Counted from the first letter of the stretch, positions 24,960 through 39,732 are shown. The stretch is 64,000 bases of DNA from Panonychus citri (GCF_014898815.1 NW_026515518.1:186001-250000); one strand, 5' to 3'. Translations and numbers: made by a program. Notes: generated from the sequence alone by a model not told the origin.

Positions 24960-27785
24960 GCCCAACCTTAATTTAAACCACGATGATTTATTATCTTCCA
25001 GTAATCAACAACCAAGAATTAAAGTCGACAACAATTAACAATCAACTCTATCTTTCCAATCTACTGTGTGTCTATAAAACATATATACATTCATTCAATT
25101 CCAACCTCGTCATCTGCTATCACCAATTAATTGCTGTGTTCAACTGTTTATCTATTGACTATCTTTGGTTTTAATTGTCGTCAACAAAACAACGTCATTT
25201 TTTTGCATTTGAAAAGTTGTTTTCTTAATCAAGAAAAGGATCTCAATTGGCAATGAGTTGGATCAATAATTTACATTTTTAATTGGTCACAAAATCAAGC
25301 ATCCTAAGGAAACTACAATTAAACTAAATCAAGGAAACTTATTGGCTTCAATTGTATTTAAACTTTAACCTGATTGTTTTGCTGATTTTTTTCTCAATGT
25401 AAGCAAAACAAAATAGGATAACAACCAAATTGAAAGCTGTATTGTAATCTTGAATATCCCTCAGCAATCAGGACAATCATGATTAAGACGAAAATCAATG
25501 TGAACAAGCAAATCAACATTTAACATTCAAAAATCACTTCATCTAATTATCATAAACTTAATTTTGGATACGACAATTTCCCTTTGGTAATAACAGATTA
25601 TCATTTTCCTTGATTCTGTCCAATCAACTGAATGGTTTTTACAAATTTGGTGGTAATTGCCTGGAGCTGTTGCTTTGTAATATCATAATTATCCATGAAA
25701 CCAGAATGATATGAAGTTTAAATTGTATCAAATTAACCTTAACTAGTCCATTGTGCAAATCAAACTTATCCATTGCAATCATTTTTAATTGTTACCAAAT
25801 CAGTAAGATCAAAAATTGCTTGATTTGTGACAAAACTAGATTCATCTACCTGTTATAATTGCTGTCAAATCAACTGCACATATTAAGGAAACGCAATCAA
25901 ATTAATAATCACAATAATTGAATATGGCCCAACCCTTACAATTAACGATGAACCGATTGAAGGAAATTGACTAAATTGTTATGAAAAAAATAGATTGATT
26001 GTTATGAAGAGAATTGAAAAAAGTTTCATTTCCTCAAGTGAATGTTTATTTCCATTGACAATATTTTGTTGTGTTGATTTTACTTTTCCTTATTCTTTGT
26101 TTAAATTAATCGACAATTAACTTAATCATCTTTCATTGGTAATCTTAATCACCATCACCAACACCATCATCTTCATCAAACTTGTTAACTACTTAACAAG
26201 CTTCTTCATCATCTCCACCCAATCCTTAAGCCTGATGATAAATTAGATGAACAGAAATCTTAAATCTAATCTCTCTTCATTGTTAACAATTAACTGATTT
26301 AGTATCAAGTTGCTCAAATTCCTGATCAATCATGGACAAATTATTGGCCTTCGAGAATTAATTTAATAGGACGACAAATATTTGATTTGATTTTTTATCG
26401 CATCTTTATCATCAACTTGACAATTTTTTGATTATGTGATCTACAATTAAGCATTTATCATCCTCGGAATGTTAAATTACCATAGCCTTGGATTAATCAA
26501 GTGGATTAATTGTTTAAACATTAGGCTTAATTAATCAAGATGGGAAAGAAAAATCAATTTTCAAGAGATGTGCAAATTGTTTATATTTAACTTACTTTGT
26601 ACATGATCATAAGCAATTAATCAATCAATCAATTCATTTTTATCAATTTAGAAATGATAAAATTAACCAAATTAAAATTAACTAGATCATTGGAGACCAG
26701 GAATAATCATCAAGAGATTAATTGAATCAAAAGATGAAATCAAATTAAATCTAAACCAAAAAAAAAATTATGGAAACTTCCACTGCTTAATGAATTAGCT
26801 AAATTGTTACAACTATCGTTTAATTGCTGCTGAGTGGTGGTACCTGTTGAGCTGTTATAATTTTAATTGTTATTGGCGAAAGAAGGTTAATTTTTGTCAA
26901 ATTTTGGAATCGCTGATTATTAATCAATGGACAACAATTAATAAATCATTCAATCAAAATCACAGAAACACACATACTCACCATCCACACTCAATCACTT
27001 AATTGTTAGTATTTATTGCAGATTAAGAAGATGAAGAAACGAACGATACAATTAATTAATCAACTAAAAGCGAGAAACAACCAAACAACAACAATTAATC
27101 AATTGAGAAACGGAATGTCTTTTGTTTAGTATCTTTTTTTGTTGATTATTGTTAAACCTTTAATTCAATTGATTGTCTTGGAGAGGGACAATTGCAATTA
27201 CAATTGATGGTTAATCTATAGATATTTAATTATTATTACTATTATTATGATAATGGTTAGTAATTAATGACAAAAATTTCCACCAATTGTTCACTATTCT
27301 CATAATAAAATGAATTGTAAACAAATATAATAACTGGTTACCTTTTTCCCCACAATAAACTGATGGTTTATTGAATTTAGCATGAACTTGACCCAATCAG
27401 GTCTCGGTGACCATCAGAATAATTGGTGGAAAATGATTCAAAACTAAATCTGATTATCGTAATCAAATTCAATTCCTATCAAGTTGAACTTGCGGTGCTC
27501 TCTGTGGATTGGAATTTGAACCAATTCTGTGAAAAAGTTCATCCATCACAATCATTCATTTCGATTGATTAGAATGTCCAATGAGTGACACTTGAGTGTC
27601 CACTAGTCGTTGATAAGTATTGTTGGATGAAATTGAAAATCGAAAATTGAAAAAGCTCTTTTCAAGGAAGGTCAATCTACTGACCAGTGTCTTAGAAAGC
27701 AAATGAAAGATGAATTGGTTTAGCACGAGAATGGAAAATTTTCTAACCATAATTTACTGATTGTGACTGATTGACTCGATATCTT
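24960..27785. other. Intergenic region between the ORP and collagen genes
   Basis: AT-rich DNA with no credible gene on either strand. Short open stretches (24983-25174 and 27556-27750 minus) lack family similarity and coding character. It presumably contains the ORP 3' untranslated region. No transposon or inverted repeat was noticed. Confidence 0.6.
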
Positions 27786-28640
27786 GATATATGATAATTA
27801 ATGATCAATCTGATTGTTCTAAATTGAAGATGGAGAATGATTAAGATGGTGTTTGTCTATTAGTAGATATAAGTATTAATATTAATAGATAAATAAAGGA
27901 AAAGAGTTGAGGATGAAATTAATGAAGCTTCTAACTAATTACCATTAGAATAACAATTTAAATAGGTGAAAGTTTGTTAATGTTAAGACTCAATTTATAG
28001 TTTGTTTAGATTCACAATTCAACCAAATTAAAACTCAACTTGTTTCCCTTTTCCTGGTCTATGCCAACATGGAGATGATGAAACGATGGTTCAGCAAACC
28101 ACCGAATATACAGAACATGGTGAGGATAAGGATGAGGATGAGGATGGAGAGATGAAGATGAAGATGAGGATGCGGATGGGGATGGGGATGGGGATGAGAA
28201 AGATAATGATGATGATGATAATGCTGATGATGCTTGAGAAGAAAAAGAAAGCAACACTTTTAAGCTAAAAATATCAACCATTTATATTTATGTTTACGTT
28301 TTAAGCCAAATTGATTTTCTCTAATTTTCTTTGATTCTGTTTCTCGGAATTCAAATTATTGGCCTTGTTTTCAAGGACCGTGTCTGGTGGTTGGTTAAAC
28401 AATTTACGTTCTCGATTTATTAGTTAATTTGGTTCCTAGTTAATCAATTCCAGTAATTAAGCTTCACAAATATTACACATCAACTTTTGCTTCCTGATTC
28501 CAATCATCATCATCATTTTCATCTTCTTCATCTTCTTCATCTTCTTCATCTTCATCAGCATGATAATCATCACAATTCTTAGTTCTATATTAATAATACA
28601 GTATAATAACTATCAATTCTCAAACAATGAAATTAACCCA
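27786..28640 (+). repeat. Duplicated collagen upstream block I, copy 1
   Basis: Almost identical to 40259-41095, about 12.47 kb downstream, apart from scattered single-base changes and shorter T-C-T / T-T-C tracts. It lies about 1 kb upstream of the collagen alpha-2-like signal-peptide exon. It holds a G-A-T-G-A-G-type purine tract (28114-28230) and a T-C-A-T-C-T tract (28505-28560). It has no assigned gene. A minus-strand frame of 89 codons (28012-28281) gives the same peptide in both copies. Conservation next to two promoters suggests a cis-regulatory role or recent gene conversion. Confidence 0.85.
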
Positions 28641-29622
28641 ACAACTTGATGATCGTCACAATCAAATTTGATAAAATTTTTAATTCTAATTGTAATTTTC
28701 TAAAATTTAGTTGCATCATTAGTTTTATTAATCCAATAAATTATTAACGTCTCGAGCGTTTTCAATTCAAAATGTACCATAGCTGAAATGAATGATACAA
28801 GGATTTATTTAATTGTGATAATCTTTATGTATTAATAACAAGAGAAAAGTTTAAATCTCAAAATCAAAAGTAAAGATCTGATTAGAATCAACTTCTCAAT
28901 GAATTAGTAATAATAATCATGATTCTAAGGTGGGATGATCATGAAAAAGAAAGAGGTTTCTTCCGATTATCTTCCTCTTTCTTTCTCCTCCTTTTTTAAC
29001 CAATGAAAGAAAAGTAACATGTTACAATTTTCTCTTTCTTTTTCTCTGTCTATTTTCTACCATATCTTCATCTTCTCATTTTCATCCTCATCCTCATTCT
29101 GGTTAACTTAATCTCTCTGGTTTTCGTTGAAACTTCAACACAATTAAATCTTAATCTTGTTTACAATTTTTTTTTCTATTTATGTCTCATCTTGTTGGAA
29201 TCACAATTAAATCAATGATTACTTAATTGTTATCATGATTAATATTGACCAATACTATGTGATGCAATAATTGTAACAATTTATCTTAACCACTAATTCA
29301 AATCAACTTATTGTTAATCATCATAACTTTTTTGACCATTTAACTTAATTGTCCAAGTATTTTCATTTTTACTTTCTTATAATTAACTAATTGCTATAAT
29401 TTATATAACTATTGTTTACATTTTGTGTTTTGTTAACTACTCTTGATTAATTAATTACAATCTATCACCTTAATCACCGTTGTTTTGTTTCGTATTGTGT
29501 TTAATCAAATGGTTTAATTTTCTAATCTAAATGACATTGATCATCTAACTATTAGGATTATAATTAAAGTGTTTCCATTAACTGGATTACAATTAAAGAC
29601 CACAAATTCAAAATCATTGCAA

Positions 29623-30481
29623 ATGCTTCAATTTAAATTGTTCATATTATTATGTGTATTAACTTTTGTCTACTCGGTAAGTTAATCGTCAATCAAAATC
29701 TTCTATTGATTAATATTTATAATCAACAATATTTACAATTAAGCTAAAAGATAAACAATAAGATTAGATTGATTGTTAATAATTATGTTTGTTTACATCA
29801 ACAAGGAATGTTAATTATTAGGAGATTTTGTCGATTTGTAAGAAGAGGAAGAGGAAGAGGAAAAGATGAGGATGAGGATAGTATTTAGAATATTTTGTCA
29901 TTGAGATCTTCCAGTTATCTTTATCTTCATCTTGTGTAACCATAACAACCATTTGCAAAATTTGCCGACATTAAATTTTACATTTTTTTCGATGTTCATT
30001 TAGAAGCGATAATATTTGTCGCGATAGCATTTAAGTGATGGGTAATCTTTTTTTCTTTGGATTAACTATGGGCACAATTATCGATAACCCAGCATTTAGA
30101 AAAGAAAAAGAAAACTTTTGAAATAAGTTGATGTCATTTTAACATTAATATTAACAGTTAAAGTTTTAAGAGTCAATAGATTTCGTTGAAATTTTTGAAT
30201 TAGAGACACAGATTGAGTATAATTTGTAACTTGATTCTTGACCTGAGGTCATTTACATAGATTCTATTTACTAATTATAATAATGACCATAATCTAAGCG
30301 AACTCTAAGGTCGGTGTAAGATTCAATCCATTGACACATGAAGAAGATCATCTTTTTTCCGTCTTTTCTTCAAATATGAATGTTTATTTTGATTTTGTTC
30401 CAAGAAACTTTGAGAGTATATGTTTTTAGATGAAGATGGAAAAGCGACTTGAGCTCATTGATGATAATTCGCCATCTTCCT

Positions 30482-30525
<44 letters not shown>

Positions 30526-33500
30526 AATTTTGATCATTTACCGAAACCATTACGATCTGACGATGGACTATATTTAGACCCAAACTTCATTTTCCTTTTT
30601 TCGTCTTCCTCTCAAATAGAAGCCTAATTAACATTGTAAATGCTATTTTACAGTTGATCTGTTTTCCTCTGATCATTTCTGGAGTAATTAAAAGTCATTT
30701 ACAATCAACAATAAACACAAATCATGTTAATCTAAAAAGAGAAAAAAGAAAGTAAAGAAGAAGGGATTTCAATACAACCGAATTAATAATCCAGGAAGAA
30801 GATTAAGATAATCCATAAATACCGATTTGTATACTAAAAACGTAATCAATATTAATTTATTACTCAAATTTCTTCTCAACTAATTAGTTTTTTTGGTCAA
30901 CAAAACAAATGTTACTAATAGTAAAATCCTTAATCTAACTCTAGATTAATAAAAAAACTTTTAATTCTTGTCTTTTTATTAACCATTGAGATTATCTAAC
31001 AAGACTGATTAGTTTGAAATTATTTTTCTTTGATTGTGATTAAATGATTTGAGAGTAACTGTTTACATCTAAACTTGTTTATAATCTAAATCAGAATAAA
31101 AATCGAAACATGATTTATTTAGAAGAGCTAAATTGCTTCATTAGGTTTGATTAATGTTAATTTTTTACTTTCTCTTCCATCGAATAATATTTTTAATTAA
31201 TAAATTGTCTGGCTATTATTCAATTTTTGTTTATCCTTAATTTTAAATTTACCAGAATACTAATACTCAGCAACAATTACGTGACAGAAGTAGACGGGAG
31301 AGACAAAGGTATTACAATGTAAGTCTAATTGATTAGCTGTCAACTTAATTGTTTACTAACTAACAGCTTCGTAATTATCACAGCCATGTTCAGAGTGTGT
31401 CCAGCAGCCATGTTTATGTGAGGGTCAAAAAGGATTCATTGTAAGTGAAGATCGTTTAATGTTTGCAAACTCAGAATGAAAGTCAATCAAGTTAATTGTT
31501 TGTCTGTTCAATTGACAGGGAGCACCGGGTTACGCTGGATCAAAGGTATTTATGTGTACAAGGTAGTGCAACTGAAAATTGACACCTAATTTTAAATGCT
31601 GATTGTTCATCAACCAGAAAGTTTTCATTATTGAAATAGACACCAAAGATGGAAAAGTTTTTGAGGATTCTAATGACAATAAAAAATATCGATTAGAAAA
31701 AGACTTCAAATTATTAGCATTTAAATCAATTTATCAAACTTAAATTGTCAAATTCATATTGAAAATCTGGTTTTCACTAAATTTGAATAATAAAGTTTTT
31801 CTTTGAAAATTTTAAAAATTTTTTAATACAAAATCAAAGTTCATTTGCTAATCTACAAAATGGTATAAAATAATATCGGTTAACTTATTTAGTTTTCTAT
31901 TTATTTTATCTAAAGAAACAATTAGTTAGTGCTGAATCCGTTGATGTTTCTGTTACGTGCTCAACGTTGTTTACCCATAGAGGGAGTTGTAAAAGTTAAT
32001 TTATTCTCTACAATTAGTTGCAAAATAGTTAATTAATTTTGTGTTAATTGTGGTATTTTCTATAATTTGACGTTATTAGAATTCCTAAAATCTGATCTAC
32101 CTATCATTGTTTATTTCAATAATTAAAACTCTCTGGTTGGTGAAAAATCAACGATTTAATTTATGTGTCAATTTTCAGTCGCTCTACTTCAGAGTTGAAG
32201 TGATCTGTTAACAGGTTGTTTTGATTGTTGAAAGGGTTTCATCGGAGAACATGGTGAAACAGGGCCAACTGGGGACAAAGGTGAAAGGGGCGAGCGAGGT
32301 AACATTGGGGACTGGGGTCCTCCAGGACCAAAGGGCTATCGAGGTGTGGATGGAGCTCGAGGTCCATCAGGCAAGACAGGATTAGACGGACTCAGAGGGT
32401 ATCCTGGTGAACAGGGTGAACCAGGAATTCCAGGTTGTGATGGTGCACCGGGCTTCTCAGGGTCTAAGGGACGCAGAGGAATTCCTGGTTTCGTCGGTCC
32501 AGTTGGAGATAAAGGATTGCGAGGTTCACCGGTAAGTGATTGTTCAAATTTTAAGTTCCCATGACTAGTTAGATTATTGAACAATTTCCGTAAAAATAGG
32601 GAGCACCAGGAGATGGAGGAATTAACTCACCAGGATTCAAAGGTGATCCGGGAGAGCCTGGATTACCTGGATTACCTGGATTACCGGGTGATATCGGTGA
32701 TATCGGTCCACAAGGTTTATTAGGTGGTGTTGGTCCAGCTGGACCTTATGGACCTCGTGGCGATATTGGGCCAATGGGCGAATCAGGGGAGACAACAATT
32801 GGAGCAACAGGTGAGCAAGGATTTAAAGGAGAGATTGGTGATAGAGGTGATCCAGGAGGAGAAGCCGAACAAGGTAGTTCACCAGCGTCAATTGCTGGTC
32901 AACGAGGAGGAATCGGTGAATATGGTGAAAAGGGAGAAAAAGGAATCGGAGGAGATCAAGGAATCCATGGTAAGTTCATTTCAGTATAAGAAAGAGTTCA
33001 AACCAATAACTTTGGTTGTCGCTTAGGATTGAATGGATTGTCAGGATTTCCCGGAGCGCCAGGCATTAATGGGGATCATGGTGATGGTGGTCCTCGAGGT
33101 ATTCGAGGAATGGATGGACCTGAAGGAGAACAAGGATTGAAAGGTCAAAAAGGTCAACCTGGGCTAGATGGAAAAGATGGACTTAAAGGTAAAATTGGCT
33201 TAAAAGGGTTTATTGGTGATATTGGAGATCCTGGTATACAAGGACCAAGGGGTCCAAAAGGTAAATTTATCGAACTTTCAAAGCCGACCAAAGGTCCCCC
33301 TGGGCTATCTGGTCCACCAGGTCCAAAAGGATCAACAGGTAGTGATGGAGTTCACGGGTTACCCGGACCGATGGGCTATCCTGGTGAGCCAGGTCTCCCT
33401 GGTCCTCTTGGACCAGCGGGATTGGATGGACTTCCTGGTTTTTCATATAATGTAAGAAACTTGAACTAAAATTGAAGTATTAGTTGATAGAATTAGATCA

Positions 33501-36500
33501 AAATTCATAATACTTTATCTATCAGGGAGATCCTGGAGATCAAGGTTACCCAGGTTTACCTGGACCTCCAGGATTACGAGGTCTTAGTGGACGACCTGGA
33601 ATGGTGGGTGAAAAAGGTGTTTATGGTGATGATATTGTTGGTCCACCAGGATTTTCAGGTCTTTATGGATTGCCTGGCTGGGGTGGGCTACCTGGTGAAA
33701 GAGGTGAAACTGGTGAGCCAGGTGACAAAGGTACAGCAGGTAGAGGAATACCCAACGAAGGTCCTACAGGGCCTCGCGGTTTACCTGGCTTCCCAGGGGA
33801 CCCTGGTGATCATGGCTTACCAGGTATACCAGGAGTCAAAGGTTTTCTCGGCATGAAGGGTGATGATTGTATTAGCTGCCCACCGGGCAGGTGAGTAATT
33901 TCTTGCAGTAAATTAAGTGCTATTAGCATTATTATTTTCATTAATCGAATCTTTTAACAATTTAATAGACCTGGAGGCAAAGGAGAGCCAGGTAAGTTAG
34001 TCATCTTCTTGTTCTCATATGCATATTTGAGAGATTTTATGTGTTTATCTTTAAGGATTTAAGGGACTTTCCGGAATGCCTGGATGGCCTGGGAGGCCAG
34101 GATTACCCGGGCTTCCTGGAATATCAGGATTTCCAGGTAAAACAGGAAAACAGGGCTCACCAGGATTAAAAGGAATTCGTGGTTCACTTGGTATATTCGG
34201 ATTGAAAGGGCCAAAAGGTGATCCCGGAGAGATCGAAATGCCACTTTTTGGTTAGTATATTTTTTCATCATCCATCTCGTCTATGATATTGATTGTTGAA
34301 TTATTAATTTAGATGGAAGCTCATTACGAGGTCCAAAAGGCGAACAAGGTCTGCCAGGATTACCTGGTAAAACTGGCAGTCCAGGAATTGAAGGTCGACC
34401 AGGATTACCAGGATTGCAAGGTATAAAAGGCAAAACCGGAGATTATGGTGTAGATGGAGAAAGAGGTGAGTTTATTTAATTTCACCACGGAAAATTCTCG
34501 ATGCATTTAATTTTCAATTATTGAACCACTTCATAAAAAGGACCAAGAGGGAATCTTGGTATTAGTGGAACAAAGGGTCCAAAAGGTAATCCTGCTTACT
34601 ATTATCCTGAAACAATGGGTGTCAAGGTGAGAATATTCAGAAGATTCTTATTCGTACAATAGTTATAATTATGAATTATTCAGGGTGAAAAAGGAGAGAC
34701 TGGAGATGTCGGTCTACCTGGTCAACTTGGAGATCAAGGCGAAAAAGGAGATTGGTTCGCAAGAGGAGAGAATCTTATGAAATGGGGAACAATAGGAGAA
34801 TCAGGTGAAAAGGGAGATTCTGGAAGTCCAGGTTTGGATGGATTATCAGGAAGAAAAGGTGAACAAGGGTCACCAGGAATCCCCGGAATGCAGGGTAAGC
34901 CTGGGATGCCTGGAATAAGTCCAATAGGCCCTAGAGGATTTAAGGGATTCAAAGGATCACCAGGAGATTTCGGCGAAGACGGACCGATGGGTGTCAAAGG
35001 AGAGCTTGGAGACAAAGGTAGTTTCATTGATCTTAGATTGAAAATTTAATCAGCCAATCATTTTATCTATATCTAGGTTTTCCTGGATTTCCTGGATTAC
35101 CAGGGCCAACAGGGGATCGCGGCGAAAGTTATAAAGGTCAAACTGGTAAGTGGTTTTTTTAAAAAAGATTTAATATTTGGAATGTATTCGGAAGTATTAA
35201 TAGTTGAATTGTTGCTGTAAAGGTAAGCGGGGTGAACCAGGAATAAAGGGATTTCAAGGCGAATATGGTGATTATGGATCACCTGGTGAGATCGGTTCTC
35301 AAGGGCCAAGAGGCTATAAAGGTAAATTGCTGCACAAAGCAGTTGATTAAAAGGATAAAATTAAATCCTCAAATTTTTTAAATAACAGGAGAGCAAGGTG
35401 ATTATGGATTCTCTGGACTTATGGGACCGAAAGGTAGCAAAGGGCCAGCAGGAGAAATAGGAATTAAAGGTCATTCCGGTTTTCCTGGAAGGAATGGTTC
35501 AAGAGGATTTCCAGGAGATAAAGGAATCCCTGGAGATCCTGGACCAAATGGGATGCTTGGAGGTAATTTTATTCTCTATCATCTTTGACTGATTTACCTA
35601 ATAACTTGATTTCTTAATCTTAGTGCCTGGAATTCTCGGTGATACTGGTGATCCTGGAAAGTAAGTTAGAATTAGCTGAAGTTCGATATACGTACAGTTC
35701 ACAGATTGATTTTTTACCTTTCTGATTACAATAAAAAGCGATGGTCGAGACGGTTATCCCGGTTGGCCTGGAATCGCTGGAAAAATCGGAATGAACGGAT
35801 TTGATGGACTTCCAGGATTACCTGGTCCTCCTGGTGACGAAGGAGATACAGCTCCTGATGGAACACCGGGCCCTCCGGGTCCACAAGGTTTTGTTGGATT
35901 ACCTGGTATACAGGGTGAAGATGGTGTTAAAGGTATTGATATTTAGAAATTTTCTTACCAATGTGATTGTAATTGTGATTCGTGATGATATCTATAATTT
36001 TCACAGGAGAAAGAGGAGATTTTGGACCAATCGGAGATAAAGGTACATAATTTATGATTTGCAAGTTTCCAAATTTATCGAAATTTTTATTTTTAACAAC
36101 AGGTAGCCCAGGCGATCCAAGTAATTTAGGGCTGAAAGGTCAACCAGGTGAACGTGGTCCTAATGGATATTCAGGTCCTCCAGGTCCTCAGGTAAATTAA
36201 ATATTTGTAATTGATTGATAATCGATTAATTGATAATTATTTTAGGGATTCAAAGGTGAAAAGGGAGATACGGGAATTGCTGGACAAATGGGTTATGGAT
36301 CAAGAGGTCCTCCTGGACCAGAAGGATTACCTGGTCTATCAGGAATGTTTGGGTTAACGGGTATTCTTGGAGAATTCGGAGATAATGGTGAACCAGGTAA
36401 GTTAATCATGAAACAATTGGAAAGAAAATATAATTTTTATATTCTTTTTTAAGGTGCCAAAGGAATAGTAGGCGATATCGGTGATCCAGGTTATCCCGGA

Positions 36501-39500
36501 TTACCGGGGATGATTGGATTAGCCGGAAAGCCAGGAATAACTGGAATCGATGGAAAACCTGGTCCAACAGGTGAGAAAGGACCTAAAGGTTATCAAGGAA
36601 ACAACGGTCTACAAGGAATAATCGGGGAACCAGGTAATTACAAGTTTACAATAATCAGAAATATATATCATGATTATTAACTGATTCAATGCCACTTAAA
36701 CAACGCTAAGGTGAGCCTGGTATTATGGGATCGATCGGATTGAAAGGACTAAAAGGTTATCGTGGGGAAAAAGGTTTTCCACAACCGATCCCTGATCGCT
36801 ATGATGATGATAACATGGGAGTTCCTGGACCACCAGGTAATGTATTTGAATTAGTAATGTACAATACCTATTGGGAAATAAGGTTGATTATTTCTTATTT
36901 CTCGCAATTTTAATTAGTTTAAATTGAAAAAAATATATCTATAGATTAAACATTGAAGTTTTATATAATAGCCATGATTCCATTTTTGGAAGATTAGGTC
37001 ACTTTTTGGACAATGTTTTTAAACAAGCAGCGAATTCATTTATTAATAGTTTATTATTCATCCTCTTTCTGAGTTCACTTTGATTTTGAAAGAAAAAAAG
37101 AAAGAGATGAGAAAGAAAGAAAGTTTAATTATTTATGACTGTAGAAATTGTGTCCATCAAGGTAAAAATAAGATTCACAGTCCATAACGATGCAAAGTCA
37201 TTTCAATAGTCAAGGCATCCTTTTATTTTATCGTACAACTGTTGGTCACAAAGGTAGAAAAATAATGAGCAGTGAATTGAATTTAAAAAGTTTAATTTTT
37301 CACTAAATGTAAAGGCTAAATGACTAAACTAATCGAGAACTCAATCAAATGAATTTAGAACTTACAAAACTCAATGAAAACTTACCGCGAAAGTCATTGA
37401 GAAATGTTGTAATGTTTGTTTTTAGGCATTTCCATATTTTCTTGAGTTTCCGATACTTAAATGACGATTTTTACCCTTGCAATATTAGAGTTGAGTGTAC
37501 TTTCTTTATCTGAAGGTATTTTTTATAATAATTGTAGGATGTTGATTTTTTAGCACCAAATTCCCGAAATTTTTTAATTATTTCTTCATTATTTTTGAAT
37601 TCACAATTAGAAAAAAATAATTCGAACAAACTTTCCTTAAACTTTTCTGACCCATGTTCACTAAAAAATGGCTAATAAACCTGATCTTTTGAAAATTCGT
37701 CTTGACATTGATGAAACTGTTTTTATCAGTAGACAAAAAACCGTATAAATCAATCGCACCGTTTCCGAGATAAGTTGAAATCAAATTCTAGTCCAACTTT
37801 TTTCCCAATAGGTATAATGATCTAATTTATCAGTTTAATTTTCTTAATACTCATGAGGATATAATTTTTTATTCGAAAGGCATGAAAGGAGGACGAGGTG
37901 AAGATGGTTTACCAGGTTATCCTGGACCTCCAGGTAAGAATTTTATCTCAATAGTTTAGGATTGAACAGTGAATTCCCTGTTTCGGATTATTAGGTAGCA
38001 AGGGTGACGCTGGATATGATGGGAGGAGTGGATTTCCTGGTATGCAAGGAGCTCCAGGAGAAATGGTAATGATTGCTTGCAATGAATTGGAAAGTGATTA
38101 GATTGATTTAAAATTTATTGATTTCATGCAGGGTGAAATTGGTCCCGTTGGTCCACAAGGTGAACCCGGAATCAGTTATACAGCTTTAAAAGGACTACCT
38201 GGGTTGCCGGTGAGTATGACAACGAGTGCGATAGTGCCGATTAGAGCTTACAGTTGTTTTATTAATTAAATTTGAACAAATTTTCAGGGACTTTATGGCT
38301 CTCCCGGACTTCCTGGTGAGGACGGACTTCCAGCAGCGAAAGGAATGAAAGGTTTACCTGGTGATCTAGGGCGTCCTGGGCCAAAAGGAGATTTTGGTGA
38401 GAAAGGAGAGCCTGGAATACCATCTCTTGAATACTCAGGCTCAACTGGTGAAAAAGGGGACTTTGGTGAACCTGGATTCCCTGGCCCTCGAGGTGAGCCA
38501 GGTTATAGTCCACCTCCCGCTCCTGATGGAGAGATTGGTGATCTTGGTATACCCGGTCCAATTGGATATAAAGGCTATGCTGGTGAGAAAGGTCTTAGAG
38601 GGGACATAGGGCCAAAGGGAGCAGCGGCTCCAGCTAGAGATACGATTGACAAGGGGGAAAAGGGAGATAAAGGCTATCCAGGCTTAACGGGACTTTATGG
38701 CCTCAGAGGTTTTGCTGGTGCTGCGGGTGATCCAGGTTATCAAGGACCTGATGGACTATCTGGAGATATTGGCCCTCAAGGATTGAAAGGGCTCGATGGG
38801 TTAGACGGAATCAGAGGATTATCTGGCGATATTGGATACCCTGGAAAGCCTGGTGCTATTGGAAGCACAGGGAATCCCGGTATTTCTGGTGGCGAAGGAC
38901 CAACTGGTCGACTTTCATCTTCACGAGGTTATCATTTTACGCGACACTCTCAGCAAGTTACAATACCGCAGTGTCCATCGGGCACAACTGAACTTTGGAC
39001 TGGTTACTCTTTACTTTACATTATGGGTCATGATGGTACTCATGGTCAAGATTTGGGTTCACCTGGTTCGTGTTTAAGACGTTTCAATACAATGCCTTAC
39101 ATTGTCTGTAATGAAGAAGATACTTGTAGTTATGCTCAAGCGAACGATTACTCTTACTGGTTAAGTACCACTGAACCCAAACCCAATTCTGGTACACCGG
39201 TTGTTGGATCAACTATTCAAAAATATATCTCTCGGTGTACAGTTTGTGAAGCGCGAACTCAGGTCATTGCGGTTCACAGCCAAACTAATTCAGTACCAGA
39301 ATGTCCGAGAAACTGGGACTCTCTTTGGGAAGGTTACAGTTTCTTAATGGTAAGATTGTTATTTGGAGTATTTTTAGTTTTGCGATATTTTTAACTTTCT
39401 TTCTGTATCAATTGCATTTTCAGAATACCGATGCTGGACCTGGTGGAGCTGGTCAACCTTTGAATTCGCCTGGTTCATGTTTGGAAGATTTCCGAGCTTA

Positions 39501-39732
39501 TCCTTTCATCGAATGTCATGGACATGGGCGTTGTAACTATTATCAAACCTCGATGAGTTTCTGGCTTATGGCTTTAGAACGAGATTTTAAGAGACCGATA
39601 TCGGAAACAATTGGGAGATCTCTTGTTCGATCGAGAGTATCTCGGTGTAGGGTCTGTATTCGAAGTATATTACCGATCTCAAAGAAGAGAAGACCAAGCA
39701 TTAGTTCGAGTCCGATTGTCAGTATGGGTTAA
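29623..39732 (+). CDS. COL4A2: Collagen IV alpha chain, alpha-2-like
   Basis: A basement-membrane network collagen of 1725 residues in 28 exons. Exon 1 (29623-29676) encodes the signal peptide [13 protein letters not shown]. Then come 31256-31318, the 7S cysteine exon 31384-31440 (four Cys), 31519-31545, 32235-32531, 32600-32969, 33027-33451, 33526-33890, 33969-33991, 34056-34250, 34313-34465, 34541-34626, 34684-35017, 35077-35145, 35223-35321, 35389-35562, 35624-35660, 35739-35932, 36007-36042, 36103-36191, 36246-36396, 36454-36633, 36711-36836, 37880-37933, 37995-38065, 38132-38209, 38288-39349 and 39424-39732. Gly-X-Y repeats with interruptions fill the middle, including a C-I-S-C interruption at residues 546-549. 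The C-terminal NC1 domain has two C4 halves with all 12 Cys. [12 protein letters not shown] favours the alpha-2 class. An intron splits NC1, and the chain ends in a basic tail, K-K-R-R, not seen in its neighbour. Confidence 0.93.
29677..31255 (+). other. Intron 1 of the alpha-2-like collagen gene, with regulatory-looking repeats
   Basis: A 1579-bp GT-AG intron. The first 300 bp resemble the start of intron 1 in the second collagen gene (purine-rich A-A-G-A-G-G tract, about 29840-29880). It also contains block II (30368-30862). Nothing else is recognisable. Confidence 0.75.
30368..30862 (+). repeat. Duplicated collagen intron-1 block II, copy 1, with a CT microsatellite
   Basis: Nearly identical to 43265-43838 except for the microsatellite. 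Here a (CT)n run occupies 30484-30524; in the second copy the pyrimidine tract is longer and more complex. A + strand frame (30430-30627, 65 codons) stays open across the tract and keeps the same start and end peptides in both copies. (CT)n/(GA)n runs are binding sites for GAGA-type factors in arthropods, so an enhancer or promoter-proximal role is plausible but inferred. Confidence 0.85.
31546..32234 (+). other. Intron 4 of the alpha-2-like collagen gene
   Basis: A 689-bp AT-rich GT-AG intron. Nothing recognisable was seen inside. Confidence 0.7.
36837..37879 (+). other. Unusually long internal intron of the alpha-2-like collagen gene
   Basis: This 1043-bp GT-AG intron sits among introns that are mostly 50-100 bp. 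No transposon ends, open frame or match to the other collagen gene was seen. Confidence 0.65.

Noticed and set aside
24983..25174. 63-codon frame after the ORP stop codon
   Set aside because: It lies in the probable 3' untranslated region and overlaps the end of the real exon in another frame, with no coding character.
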